64,000 nucleotides of DNA, taken from NCBI GenBank assembly GCA_022113835.1, contig JAILWY010000010.1, positions 4,923,501 through 4,987,500 on the forward strand, read 5' to 3'. The notes below the pieces were generated by a model. The model was not told the DNA's origin. It made no database searches and saw nothing but the letters and a program-made list of their open reading frames with translations. This document shows, piece by piece, positions 23,371 to 35,243 of the stretch (the first letter of the stretch is position 1; each line of letters opens with the position of its first letter). This stretch comes from Atopsyche davidsoni. Its lineage: Eukaryota > Arthropoda > Insecta > Trichoptera > Hydrobiosidae. The translations under genes were made by a program, and so were the position numbers.

Positions 23371-26300
23371 TACTTAACAATTTGGCTTGGACGCTGTTGG
23401 TGTATTTTTTATTATTATTTAATTTATTTAATCTGATTTTATTCAACAAACAAATTTAGCGACAGAATGTTCTTCTTTATTTATATTGACAAAAATAAAT
23501 TATTTTACAGTTAAACATCGACATTTTCACAGTAATCATTTTGACTCTTTAAAGTATCTATGATAAATCTTTCATTGTTTTATTGTTAAACCGTTGCGTT
23601 GAGAACCTCATATTTCCATTTCATACTAATATTTATAAATACGAAAACAATCAAAACACTTATACAACACTAACACAAATTTGATATCTGTGTTTTATTA
23701 TTGTGAAATCTAAACAGTTTCTTCGGTGCGCTCATGCAAAACGGATAAAACAAACGACATCGCAATATCGATCGATATGTCCTCATTTTCCATCTTATTG
23801 TTGAAATTTTAGTCGAGTCTGCCTGCAGAAGTTTATTTGACGAACAGTGGATATGACATGCTGAGCAACAATAAAGGACGGAGCGGATTCGCGCGAGTGC
23901 CAGCCGAGCACATGTCATCAGTCATTTTGTGTCCAACTTTATTATCTGAACCCGGCTCGTGTGTGTGCCGGGAAACAAAGTAGCCCATTCAGAACCGACT
24001 GTAAAATGTGAAAATGTCCGTTATATTAGAAAGATGATGAAACCGACCATCTAAACTAAATCAGGCATAACAAATGGATACGAGAGAATTCCACGAAACG
24101 ATATCACGCCAGCAAAAACACAAATGTAAGCTATGTTAAATGTAAACTTTTATTACAATTGTCGAGATGCAATAAATATTTTATTACGCAATCATTCACA
24201 TTTTTACTGTAGTTTTGTAATAAAAAATTGAAAAACAAACAAATACTTGTTTGATGCAAAACAATACGTTTAGTAAAGTATTTAACATTATAAATCGATA
24301 TATATATATATTAAGTTATGGCATAAGTTGCCTCCGCTCGCCTTGAAAATTCTGAATTAAGGAAACGTTACATCAGCGAATACATTTGAGTTCTCGCTGT
24401 TTCTGCTTTAAAAGTAATAATCGAATAGAGATCTAATCTCAACTCTTCTTTGCAATTTAAATCTTTGCTAACTGTAGAGGTATAAAAGGTTCTTTGTGTT
24501 TTACACAATACAGAAGTAAGATTATGTGACCTCATATTTAAAACTCGGTAGGTTGGCATTTCTACAGTTTAATAACAGGCGGTGCTTCGGTCTCTATTGT
24601 TCAGATATCACACTTAATAGAAATATAAAATAAGGTCGCAATTATTATATAATACTGTGTATTTTTAGCATAAGTTGATAAACATAAATATATCCTATTT
24701 ATTATTGTAACAATATAGATAACACGGGAAAACAACATTTTATACTTTGCTTGAGAAAACCTAATTAATCTACGAGACAATTTTTATTTTAGTCGGTGCT
24801 TTTTTTTCACATTATGACAGCGTTAACTTATTTAATATAATATTGACTGCTTTTTTATGCTTTCGTGAAGTGATCAAAATAAAAAATATTAACAATAAAG
24901 ACATAAGTAAATAAAATTTACAAACATAACGAACTAATTAACTTTCATTGTATGCATTATAAAAATTAAAATAGACCTAAATCAAATAAATTTTAAATTT
25001 CATCTTGTTAATCTTAATAGATTTTATCTCAAATTATAAAATCATATTTAACATCTTTAATAAACAATTTATGTCAATGAAAAAAAAAACCTTCAAAATA
25101 AGCAAGAGCAGTCAAACGACTTAATAGTTTTATAATGAGAGCTTTTGCCTTTCGAGAGCTTTCTCATACTTTAAGCCCTTTCAAAGAAGAAAATTCTTTT
25201 CATATTCCTTATAAATACAGGGTATTATAAATCTCACTCAAACTATTAAGCCATTTTAATTACAAAGAGGATCTTAAATAGACTGCAATTCAAGATATGA
25301 ATAATACTGAAACAAAAATTGCATAGTTCACAGCGTATTTTTTTTTATTTCATAATGTCTACTTTATTCCATTAAGTCTGTAGCAGAGATAGGATACATT
25401 ACCGTTTAGCGTGGTTTAATATCTTATTGCACAAAGTAAGGTAATGCTGGTGTGTTGGTGGTGTGATTATTATTTAAGATCCCCGGGGGAGCCGTTTGCG
25501 GAAAGCTGGCTCGGAATGGCTTCTCGTGGCTCGACCCGGAAAAAGGAATATGTCCAAATAGTTAAGCTTTGACTTTGTAATTAAATTTCCTAAAAAGGAT
25601 TGGATAAAGTTGGGTTATACCGAAACTGCACAGATTTGTAAGTAGATAAAACTTTAACTTAATTAAATACCTCCCTTAGTAAATTAATGTACGAAACCTT
25701 ATAAATTCACAATAATGCTTACATTATGGTCGTTAATATTCATAAAAAGTTACAATCAGATTATCACAAATAGTTGGTATGAATAGCATAAGTGTTAATT
25801 CCTAGAAAATTAAGCATGAAAATTTAATATAATATGTTTATTAATTTGGAATATAATTTGCTACAACCTCTTCGTTTGAATAAACACGAGCTGTCTTAAA
25901 AGATGTTTGTGTTGCATTTTGAATAACTTTTGTTGGGTGATATGTTTAAGAGCTTTCCTTTTGGTTGAGGAGCTTTACAGAGACTTCCAGCTTCTGCTTG
26001 AAACCTGCTCCTACAGAACATGTCAAAACATTAATTATTCTGCGGAGAACCATAAGCACAGCCCACAAACTAGTTCTTCTTAATACACTTGTCAAACTAA
26101 GCATATTATCTATCACATAACGCAATTATCAAATAAACAAACCTTGATACTTTCTGAAAATTAATCTATGTGAAGTTTATGTACTAAAAATGTGTAATAA
26201 ACCCAGATTATGTGTTTGTTGCATTACTAAGTAGTTTAATTTCTATGCCAAAAATTTCCAAATCAATTTAATTTCATCAACATAGTACTTTATATTACAA

Positions 26301-27589
26301 AAGATATGTTTTTTTTAGGTTAGGTAAAGAATTAAGTTTTTTGATGATACAAAATCTAGGATTAAACGCTAACAGTTATGCCCGTCCATGGTCATCTATT
26401 TAGTTCATTTTACGTTTTCATCAGCCAGCAATTCATACAAACATCAAACAAATGGGAAAATTTAACACGTTTTCCGTATGATAAGCCCCTTAATTACAAA
26501 CACATATCAAACATTGTTACCGCGACAGTCAAATAAACCACGCATCTAGTTACATCAATTTCATATTGACATACTTTTTTCCCATTGCCTCTTAATTTAT
26601 TTTTAATATCGTATGAATACAAATACGATCCAAACTAACTTATTTTTATTTGTCTATATATTTTCTTTATTATAACAAAGATTTTTTCATTTGAACTTTA
26701 GGAATTATTTTCAGTAATGTTACAATACACTGTTTTTACATCAAATAAACCACAAACCACGATTGTAAACTTTTATAGTTTGTATTCAATTTACAAAATG
26801 CTTCTAATCTGTCATGAGAATCGTAATTATAATATGCTTTGTGACTTCATATTAAAATACCTTGAATAGTAATTATATATTACAAAAGCTTTTTATCAGA
26901 AGGTATTCTTTTTAAATTTTATTTAATATTTGTTTAATAAAGCACATCGAGGTTTATAAGCAAGCTAAATTTGAGAAATTAGGCTAAATTCACGTAGGCT
27001 TATTGTTATCAGTAAATGGCTTTGGTTTGTAAAAAATGAATTTTTGTACTTCTATAACTACCACAAAAAAACTCAATAACAATCGATATGGATTTATCAT
27101 AAACTCGAAAGCTGTTCTTATAAGTATAGATGAATATTTTAAAAATTGAAATTTATGTAAAAAAAAATACTTTTTAAAGCGTGGTTATAGAAGTCTAATT
27201 ATTTAACTTAAAGTCACCCATAATTGGTGGGTATAACAAATTTAAATGGTCCAAAAAGACGTTGCGTAATAAAAACTTATCTAATTAACCGTCATTTCTG
27301 GCAGCAAATGTCTTCGGCATTGCCGAGGTGTTTGACTCTTCTTGCGTAGTTTAATTTAGTTTAAAACTATTTCCATAAACTTCACGATATTCTATTAATA
27401 TTACATATGCGTGCGTATATTTATTTAACGAGAAATGGTGCAGATATTATAGGTATAAATAAAACATAAAAAGTTGTATATCTACACACTTATGTCTTCT
27501 CGGGTATGAAGTAAATAATAAGTAAATTTAACTAGATTTTATTTTTGTAGTAATATCAAAACTAATAATATTTGTAATTACATGACGAC
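23371..27589. other. AT-rich non-coding stretch
   Basis: No gene is recognised. There is a mixed patch at 23870-24010, a TA dinucleotide run at about 24299-24311, a short GC-richer patch at 25475-25550 (GATCCCCGGGGGAGCCG), and TTTTTTTTAG|GTTAGG at about 26316, a poor ratchet-like junction. All open frames here (60-82 codons) appear to be chance. Confidence 0.6.
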
Positions 27590-27800
27590 TTGAGCGGGTA
27601 AAAGCTTGGTATTAGGAATAATGTAGTGAATTCTGGAAGGGGTTGCTACCCTTCGGTTACGTCATCCCCGATAACGAGAGCGCCCTCTGGAGTGAGGCCT
27701 CCGGGCGGCCGGTAGAGTGCGGTGAGAACCGTATCCGGTGAAATACAGCCTTCCATTTTCAGCAGCCTTAAGCTTCAGAGTGCGCGGAATTTTTCATATT
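27590..27800. promoter_or_regulatory. GC-richer patch with a CTCF-type core
   Basis: Balanced composition with CpG, containing on the minus strand CCAGAGGGCGC (27690-27680). This matches the core of the CTCF consensus (AGRKGGCRS). Nearby are TTACGTCAT, a half-CRE, and CCTCCGGGCGGCCGG. CTCF is present in most insects with a similar core preference; occupancy cannot be judged here. Confidence 0.3.
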
Positions 27801-28260
27801 CGCCTGAAAAAATATATGTATTCATACTGTACATAACTTAAACAGGTATATTTATGAACTGGGATATTTTATTCGAAACTAAAGTTGGCTTTTTATAGAA
27901 ATTGCCTTTTAACAGATCTTATAATATCTTAAATATTTTTTTTATAAAATGTGTGCCATTAATATCAGCAAGAATGTTTAATAAACGAATTCAATGCGTT
28001 GACAGATCATCGAAATAAATATTATTTGAGCAATAATTATGGCACAAAGTATTTTATACACATTAAGTTTCACTGGTGATAATTTACGTTTAACAAACGT
28101 TTTCAAGAAAAATATATCTCCCTAAAAATATGACTGCGTAGTATAATGTATTATCGTATTTAAGAAAATGGTTTGGTAAATTTGAAATTACCGAGCTTGT
28201 TTTTATTGTAGCAGTAATAAGATGCAAACGAAATTGGGGATTCTTTTAATAATCATAAAA
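27801..28260. other. AT-rich non-coding stretch
   Basis: Nothing recognisable beyond low-complexity AT sequence. Confidence 0.6.
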
Positions 28261-28560
28261 TTGCCTATAGGGACTCATAAAAAGGATATAAAGATATATT
28301 TAGTAGATACCGCGGAGATCCGGTTAATTTTCCAGGGTTATGAAGCTTAATTGAATTAGCTTTTATTCCGCCAGAATCCCTGCATCGGCCTCTCCAGCCT
28401 CCGAACGAGGCGCTGCCTGACCATGGCGCGGCTAAGCTGGTCTGACCGTAATTCACGAGATAAAATGAATTGTTTTAACGATTAGGAGGCAGGGTAGAGT
28501 CGCGGTGGAATATCCTAACGCGATAAGCTAATACATCAAACAATATTCACTGCGCCATGC
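28261..28560. other. Mixed-composition patch
   Basis: Balanced sequence with CpG (ACCGCGGAGATCCGG, CAGCCTCCGAACGAGGCGC). The 63-codon minus frame at 28265-28456 has no recognisable domain. It could be a conserved non-coding element. Confidence 0.25.
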
Positions 28561-28629
28561 TCTTTGTAAGCTCGCGATGCACTTACAAAAGTGAAAATTT
28601 ATACTTTATATATGTAGATGATGATATTT

Positions 28630-28695
28630 TTTTCTAGTTCAGTGGTTAGACTGAAAACTCTTGGGCAATATATACCTAGTTTAAAACCTATATAA
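28630..28695 (+). repeat. tRNA-like SINE head, degenerate
   Basis: TAGTTCAGTGG (28635) is a full box A match, and GTTTAAAACC (28680) is box B with one change, about 45 bp downstream as in tRNA-derived SINEs. The body between them is not tRNA-like enough to fold fully. It lies some 40 bp upstream of a second such head. Confidence 0.4.
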
Positions 28696-28726
28696 ACAAT
28701 CCCAAATACAATATAAATAACTGATT

Positions 28727-28805
28727 TGTGGGTCAGTCGTGAAACTGTAGACTTTTGACCAGAGGAGCCAGGGCTCAAACCTTATTCTGGCAAGTGTTAA
28801 TTTAT
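28727..28805 (+). repeat. tRNA-like SINE head
   Basis: TGGGTCAGTCG resembles box A, and GGGCTCAAACC is a near-consensus box B. The block CTGTAGACTTTTGACCAGAG between them recurs almost exactly in the minus-strand copy at 63490-63560, so both belong to one SINE family. The family is old, with the copies differing at many positions. Confidence 0.5.
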
Positions 28806-28810
28806 ATTGG

Positions 28811-31800
28811 CATCCTATGTGACAAAGCAAGAATTCTATATTATGAATATATTAAATGAATGATTTCATGCAAATTATTATACGCTCGAAGGCATTTTGT
28901 CACAAAGGCCGTTTAAAACGTTTAAAAAGATATCGTCAAAACATGGAAAGTCTCTACAATTTTGAGACACAAGTGTTGCCTGCGTTGCAAATAAATTTTC
29001 AATAGGGTGACTGTCTATTGATTATAATAATAGTATAAATGTAACAAAAAAAAATACCTGCTCTACTTCATGTTACCCAGGCTCGAATTTTAGTATGCGA
29101 TACAGATAAAATTTTCATAAAAAGCTTAACAATGTTTTTTTATTGTTCTATAAAAGTTAACTAGTTTTAATTTGAATATAAAAGCTTGTAATTAAAAAGT
29201 ACTCAGCTTTCTTGACATAATTTTCAGTTTGGACGTAAAGCGCGTATTGTCTCACGCTTGTGTCCATATTTAATAAATTAAAAAAAAACATAATTTTAAC
29301 TATAAATCTGTTTTAATGAACTTTTAATTTATGATGAAGATAATACGTCACATACCTAGAAAAGTTATTTAACCAGCAAATAACATATGATTTTTTATGG
29401 ACATGTTAATGGAATTAAAAATGGATAAATACGGTTTTGAGTTTAAAGCATTAGTCAACTGTTTAAACCTTAATCCGTCCACCGCATTTCACAGAGCACT
29501 CTCCATCAAGGTAGGCCAGGAATCAGTTTGCTTAAACTACTCTTCTGGCCTAGACAACCCTAACTCTCCGCGCCGCAGACCCATCCCGACCAACTGACGT
29601 CTTTCAGTAATTTTATTTGAAAGTATAATTTCAAATGCGGTTTTATTCGGAACTCTCAGTTTCAGAATTAATCTGATTTATTCGGATGTTTTCAAAACGA
29701 TATGCAGGATTTCTTTTATACATGAGTTGTTTCTGCATTGAATTGAATAGGAAAGGACAAACTGTATACATATTTTAAATATAATTACATCACCGTGCAT
29801 GACGCACTTGCAAGTTATACGAGTAATATAAATAATGTATGTACATTATTAATTTTAACATAAACGAATACAGGATTTAATTCAAGTGGGATTTAACATA
29901 AAAAGCACATTTATTGAAATATGTCACTCTTCAAAAGGATCAGGCTTTAAAAAAATCTAAAATATTCAATATGCAGGGGCTGGGTGAAGTTCACAATAAT
30001 TCTAAGGTTATCGCTTTGGGGCTTTGGCGAGCTCTGACAAAGAAACGCGAAACATAAAAGACGATCTCGTTTTGAAGCCAAGAGTCGAGCAGGCACTGTA
30101 GCGTCACCGGTAATAATAACGTATTTTACTGCCAAAACAAACTGGAAAAGGTTTTGTATCAAAGTGCTGCCTTGAAATTCAATTCTTATACATTAGTATA
30201 CTTGTTCGACTATTAAGCCGTACTATAGTATAGTATAGTCTCTCTAGACATTTGGCGCTTAGAATGGCGCTCAGAATGGCGCTCGCAGATACGAGGCAGT
30301 ACTTTGGCACGAATACTTGTTGCAGCTGCTGACCTAGCTCTGTAGTCTTTTAGATTAAAACGTCACTTTGAATAGCATAAATATACAAAATACGGGCGTA
30401 ACTAATATCTGACATAAATAATACTGAGGATACCGCAGAATCTGAAAAGGTGACATGGACAAATCATGTGAAAAACGACCCAAGTTTACAGTTGAAAAAC
30501 AAATACAAATTGTATTACTCTTGTCAGTTTGACAAGGGCATTTTGTATTCATAGATACTCTTACAAATTGTATTGATACTTGAACAAATATGGAGAAAAA
30601 TAATATATTAAGTAATATGCTATATATAATACAAAGAAACTGTTTTGATTTTAAGCTGCAAAAGAGGACTATAATAATTAATCCTTAGTACTTAACATGT
30701 ATAGCAGCAACATAAACATTAATAAGGGGCTATATCTTAACAGTGTTTACATTTTGCCTATTTTAAAATCACCCCTAACAGCCAAAACAAACCTCATTAC
30801 TGTTTGTATTTCCGTATTAAAATATTTTATATTTATTCAACTTGTAAGTGCATTTGACAGGTTTGCTCACTCAATAAGATGAACACAGTCATAACGGCTT
30901 TCTATTTTGACTTATTTAACGTGGAATTCCAATAAGACGACATAAATTAAATAAATCCGAAATATAAATATGATTTGGCAAGTATGGCAATTTCCGTTGT
31001 TTTTTTTTAACCCGAAATTCGTTTGTGTGTGTAAGACATTATCATTATACAAAAAACGTATGAAATTTATATTTAATGCGCATTATTTCAAAATACATTG
31101 AGTATTCAATGATTTTCAATTCGTTTTCACTACAAACTCGAGTTGTTTTTGAACTTTTTAAAATGTTTTATGCAGAAGGCTACTACGAAAAGCTGCCATC
31201 AACAATATATTAAGTGTTCACGATAAATATATCGGATCTAGGCTGCCTGTCATGCAAATAAGATAGACAACATAAATTTCCATACGAAACAGACAACTTT
31301 ACTTTGTATGGAACTTTTAACAAAATAAGATAGCGAGTAGTTTAGTAATAAAATTAATACAATGCCGTGTTTGACATACAGATGAATAAATAAAAAAAAT
31401 GACGATAATCGTATTTATACGTCATTGATTTTCTCAACTTCTCTTTATTGCAGTCAAATATAATCAAACAAAAAATCTTTTTCATATATTTGACCTTTTT
31501 AAAAATAAAACTGCTCTTTGAATACAGAAATTATTACAGTTGCTATTGAGTAAATTTTTAATAACAATGCAAAAATTTGCATGCATAAGATAAAATAAGC
31601 TTTTGAAGACACACTTATTTATTTAGATGCAACCAATATATTTGACAATATATGGTGATTTGTATAGTAAAAATATATAGTTTAATAAAGCTTCTTTTTC
31701 TGTAATTATTATATTTAAAGCTACTACAAATAATTTTTAAAAAACAATTACGAATCACTGTACCAGTATTTCCAAATTAATATTGTATATATACATTTCA

Positions 31801-31950
31801 TATTTATTGCATAAACATCCAAGCGTGCTATATAGCCATTTTACTTTGTTGCTAAAAAAAAAACGCAGACTGTATATATATTTTTTCAACTACGTTTTCC
31901 TTCCTATCGAATTTGAAATAAAATTTAATAAACCACGAAAATCTATTTGA
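28811..31950. other. AT-rich non-coding stretch
   Basis: No gene is seen. A patch at 29495-29600 is richer and includes a 66-codon + frame ending GLDNPNSPRRRPIPTN with no known match. A short repeat is noted separately at 30249-30285. Mixed patches occur at 29960-30110. The remainder is AT-rich with long A and T runs. Confidence 0.6.
30249..30285 (+). repeat. Three short tandem copies of TGGCGCT(T/C)AGAA
   Basis: TTGGCGCTTAGAA, TGGCGCTCAGAA and TGGCGCTCGCAGA follow one another. They are preceded by TATAGTATAGTATAG, itself a short tandem run. This is a small local array of the kind created by slippage. The cores resemble GGCGC-containing factor sites but do not match the CTCF consensus exactly. 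Confidence 0.5.
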
Positions 31951-31954
31951 TCAA

Positions 31955-32170
31955 CCGGAAACCCATGGAAGGGAAACCCCTGTGCTAGCCACTGGACTGG
32001 ATAATTTGACTATTGCACGTCATGCCTGGTTGCCGAGGTGGTGCAGCGATGTCATGGAGTTTCGAAGGTCACTCTTCAGGGCATGTTTCATTCATGGCTG
32101 GCGGCGGACACGCTGGCCGTTCGCCTCACTACCATGTTTTATTTATATTTCTCGGACGTCTTCGGTCAAT
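31955..32170. other. GC-richer patch, possible decayed SINE on the minus strand
   Basis: The composition is balanced. On the minus strand CCAGTGGCTAGCACA resembles the D-arm region of tRNA-like heads, but no clean box B follows. A 66-codon + frame (31982-32182) is rich in Trp and Arg and has no recognisable domain. Assignment is uncertain. Confidence 0.2.
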
Positions 32171-32189
32171 AGGTTCGTTTAAGTGACTC

Positions 32190-34898
32190 CGGTTTATTCA
32201 GCAATAAAAGAAACATAATAAGAAAACTAATTCATTAAAGAACCTATTTAACCGACACGACTGACGTAACGATGTAATTTGAATTATGTTTAGTATACAT
32301 ATATATATTTTGCTACATGTATTTGAGACTCACTGAGTGGTTTTTTTAGGATTGTTTAATAGATATTTAACGCCAAAATAATATTTTTATATGTAGAATT
32401 TTTGAAATTTTAAAATCTTACATTGCAGTGTTTAGTTACGCAGACTTCGGAAAATATTATTATAATATGCTTTCTATCGTGTGTAATCATACAATTTATA
32501 AAAGACAACATGTATTTGAATACCGGGAAAACATAAATATAAAGCATTTTTCTTACTTTTTCAATATGGTATAGATCATTGTAGGAGAAGGGTTACAATT
32601 TATTGCTAGATTTATATTTCAAATCTACAGATATAATCCACAGCGCTCCAATTTATTAAAACGAATAAATCAATTGAAACACCGCTCCCGCTTTTAAAGA
32701 AATGTATTTATTTTTGTAACTATTAAAAAATTCACTATTGCAATAAAAAACAAAAAAAAAAAAAAACAGCAGTCGACACAGGATTACTGTACTTTAACTT
32801 TTGCGGTAAAAAGAATACAAAAAAAGCTTTCTAGTGCCAAGAAGAAAGCGAGTCCGAGTGGTGCTCTCTCCGAGTACTCAAGCTGCTCCTTTAACCGAAG
32901 ATTTTCTGAGAAATGGGGCTGCGTAAAAACGAGAAGTGAAACGTTTAGAGCGGATATTTTTTACTCTGATTGTGTTCGGCTAATTAATGATGTAAATTTT
33001 GAAGATGCTATATCTGAAATATAAATTATAGTACATTTCTGTGAGCGTATACACGGCTCTCCAGAATTGTGAGGGTATCCGCGGTAATATATTGCGACGG
33101 GCGCAAGCACGGCCGGGCTAACCCTCTCGCCTGAACGAGAATAAATAACCACCCTACGTACAGCCAACCCGGAGCCGAGAGGTTCACGCGTAAACTTTCA
33201 CTGCCATTCATATGTATTTATAAGACGTCAACAAAATACAAAGGTAGCCCTCCGTACGCGCCAAATTCTATTTACCGTGAATCAAGTGCCAGAAATTACA
33301 ATAGCATTATAGACAAAACGAACTAACACCATAATTGCACGGAGTTGTAAAGGTCGCTGCAACGATTTATTATACCTTTTTATTCTGAGCGAACCCGTTC
33401 TTGTTTGGCCGTTTATTCCTATCCTACGTTGTAAATCACGTACAAAATAATTATTAAAACCAAGAAAAAACGGGGATAATAGTCTGCCTTTGACGTTCGT
33501 TATTCACAGTTGAGTTGATTAGGTCATCGATCTAGCGTTCTCTCAGTTGTCCCCAGATCTATTTATATCTAGGAAGTATTCAACCTATTTAATGCCCTCG
33601 AATAAAATAAATATTTTACAAAACAGAGCTTCACGATAGTGATAATAATAATATAATAAAGAGTAAATGCTCATGTAATATATTCACACATAAAAAAGAC
33701 ATATTAACATAATAATAATTTCAGGGTTTTTATAGCGTACATCCAACGTTTTTAAATTTATTTTTTTAGTATTAACACGCTTATGTGTCAGGTTGTATAT
33801 TATGTGATATAAATCACAGTGATATTCAGAATGACTGAGATAGCATTAGGCGGCGGACCTCGATTCTGACAGTGGCGATATTTCCAGTCGACCGGTTTGA
33901 CGCGAGCGACGATTACGTAACGCTCGCAGTCCTTAAACCGTTCACATACAACGCTCAAACTGAAAGCTATACGGTATTCTAGAACGACGTTTATCGGATA
34001 TTCCGCCGTATTAAATATGAGCCAACGGTGTTTTTTTTTTAAAAACATGAGTTTATTTTCAAAATCCAACGGGGCACACCAAAGTATGTCTCCTTGATAC
34101 ATTATCTTTGTATATCATTATACACGTTTAAACAAGAGATATATTTTTTAAGTTAAGTAGATTATCCAATGGCAGTTTTCTGCTATGTTTATAATCCATG
34201 CATTTAACATCGTAATCGGTTTGCGCAAATTTAATATTTCGGCGCAAAGGAAGAGAAAAATATATACATATATTAGCTGCAAATACCACCTTGAAATAAA
34301 AAAAAAACGATAAGAAACCTTGACATAAGCAAGAAATGAATGCCGAATTAGTTTTTAAGGTTAATTGATGGTTTGCACTTTTAAGATGTTAATCAAACTT
34401 TAACATCTTTTATATTTGGTCTATAGAGATATGTAAATGATTGTTAATTGTCTCCGTCTAATATTATACCTTGACATTAAACGTGACAAATTCCGCTAAA
34501 CACCGAATATGCCACGCGCTACCGGTTACCTCTCGAGCAATTATAAAATTAATATAACAGTAATTTGAATTTCTCCTCTCATTTAATAATATCAAGAGAC
34601 ATTTTTATTTTTAAATAAACAATCCTGCATGTTGAATAGGTTTTACTGTAATTAGTTCAAACACCGTAACTTTATAAAGTTCTACCCTAATTAATTTTTA
34701 AAGTAACTAAATCCACCCCACGAGAAGAGAAATGGCGGCAGTTTACGCGAAAGGTCAAAAATTAAAAGACACATCTGCCTCCGGAATATATGGAAACAGG
34801 CCAGCCCTTTTTTCTAAAAAGATCCAAGATAAGAGTCGAGCCACTTTTTAATTGCTTCCTCGAGCAGTGACATTATTAAACTTACAAATGTAATTACC
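32190..34898. other. AT-rich stretch with mixed patches
   Basis: No gene is seen. A poly-A tract lies at 32752-32766 (annotated separately). Balanced patches at 32830-32900, 33030-33210 and 33830-33990 could be conserved non-coding elements. The 100-codon minus frame at 33800-34102 shows no recognisable domain. TGGCGGCA and AGGTCAAA cores lie near 34735-34755. Confidence 0.55.
32742..32766 (+). repeat. AATAAA followed by a poly-A tract
   Basis: AATAAA at 32742-32747 is followed within a few bases by 15 consecutive A. This is the arrangement left by a retroposed, polyadenylated transcript. No parent gene or element body is recognisable upstream, so it may equally be a simple A-tract. Confidence 0.3.
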
Positions 34899-35180
34899 GT
34901 TTGATGGAATTTTGTGAAAAAATATGCATAGCTTTAATATTAAAAATATCTAAGAATTTTTATCCGTCTTTATATTCTAGAAGAGTTATAATATTAAAAT
35001 AAGTATATGTGTATTGACTGGGTGTTTTCTTTGTTACAGGTTTGATGGAATTTTGTGAAAAAATATGCATAGCTTTAATATTAAAAATATCTAAGAATTT
35101 TTATCCGTCTTTATATTCTAGAAGAGTTATAATATTAAAATAAGTATATGTGTATTGACTGGGTGTTTTCTTTGTTACAG
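34899..35180 (+). repeat. Perfect 141-bp tandem duplication with GT...AG ends
   Basis: The unit at 34899-35039 is repeated without a single difference at 35040-35180. Each copy begins GTTTGATGG and ends TTCTTTGTTACAG, so each has intron-like GT and AG termini and carries a pyrimidine-rich acceptor. Because of micro-homology the edges can be slid by a base or two. Perfect identity in AT-rich, presumably neutral sequence implies a very recent event or an assembly artefact. The second copy abuts GTAAGT (see the next entry). Confidence 0.95.
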
Positions 35181-35187
35181 GTAAGTA
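35155..35187 (+). promoter_or_regulatory. Candidate recursive-splicing (ratchet) site CAG|GTAAGT
   Basis: A pyrimidine-rich tract (GTGTTTTCTTTGTTACAG) ending in an acceptor is fused directly to GTAAGT, a perfect donor. This matches the ratchet consensus (Y)nNYAG|GTRAGT described for long Drosophila introns such as Ubx. A plausible branch region, TATTGAC, lies about 25 nt upstream. Such a site lets a long intron be removed in steps with no exon retained. The junction is 35180/35181. It implies transcription in + direction, which agrees with the absence of coding exons in the window. The first duplicate copy has the acceptor but only GTTTGA after it, a poor donor. Confidence 0.5.
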
Positions 35188-35243
35188 CCATTTACATCAA
35201 CATCAAGCACTACTAACAATTAACTGTTTGCTGATAATAAAAG
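35181..35243 (+). other. Possible recursive-splice exon downstream of the ratchet site
   Basis: Starting at the ratchet GTAAGT, a second donor-like AAAAG|GTAAGC occurs 63 nt on. Vertebrate recursive-splice exons have this layout, with competition between the regenerated donor and a downstream donor. Two frames contain stops; the third is open (reading through KYHLHQHQALLT). A perfect TACTAAC branch-point string lies inside, at about 35212. The element may be a cryptic exon or just flanking sequence. Confidence 0.25.
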
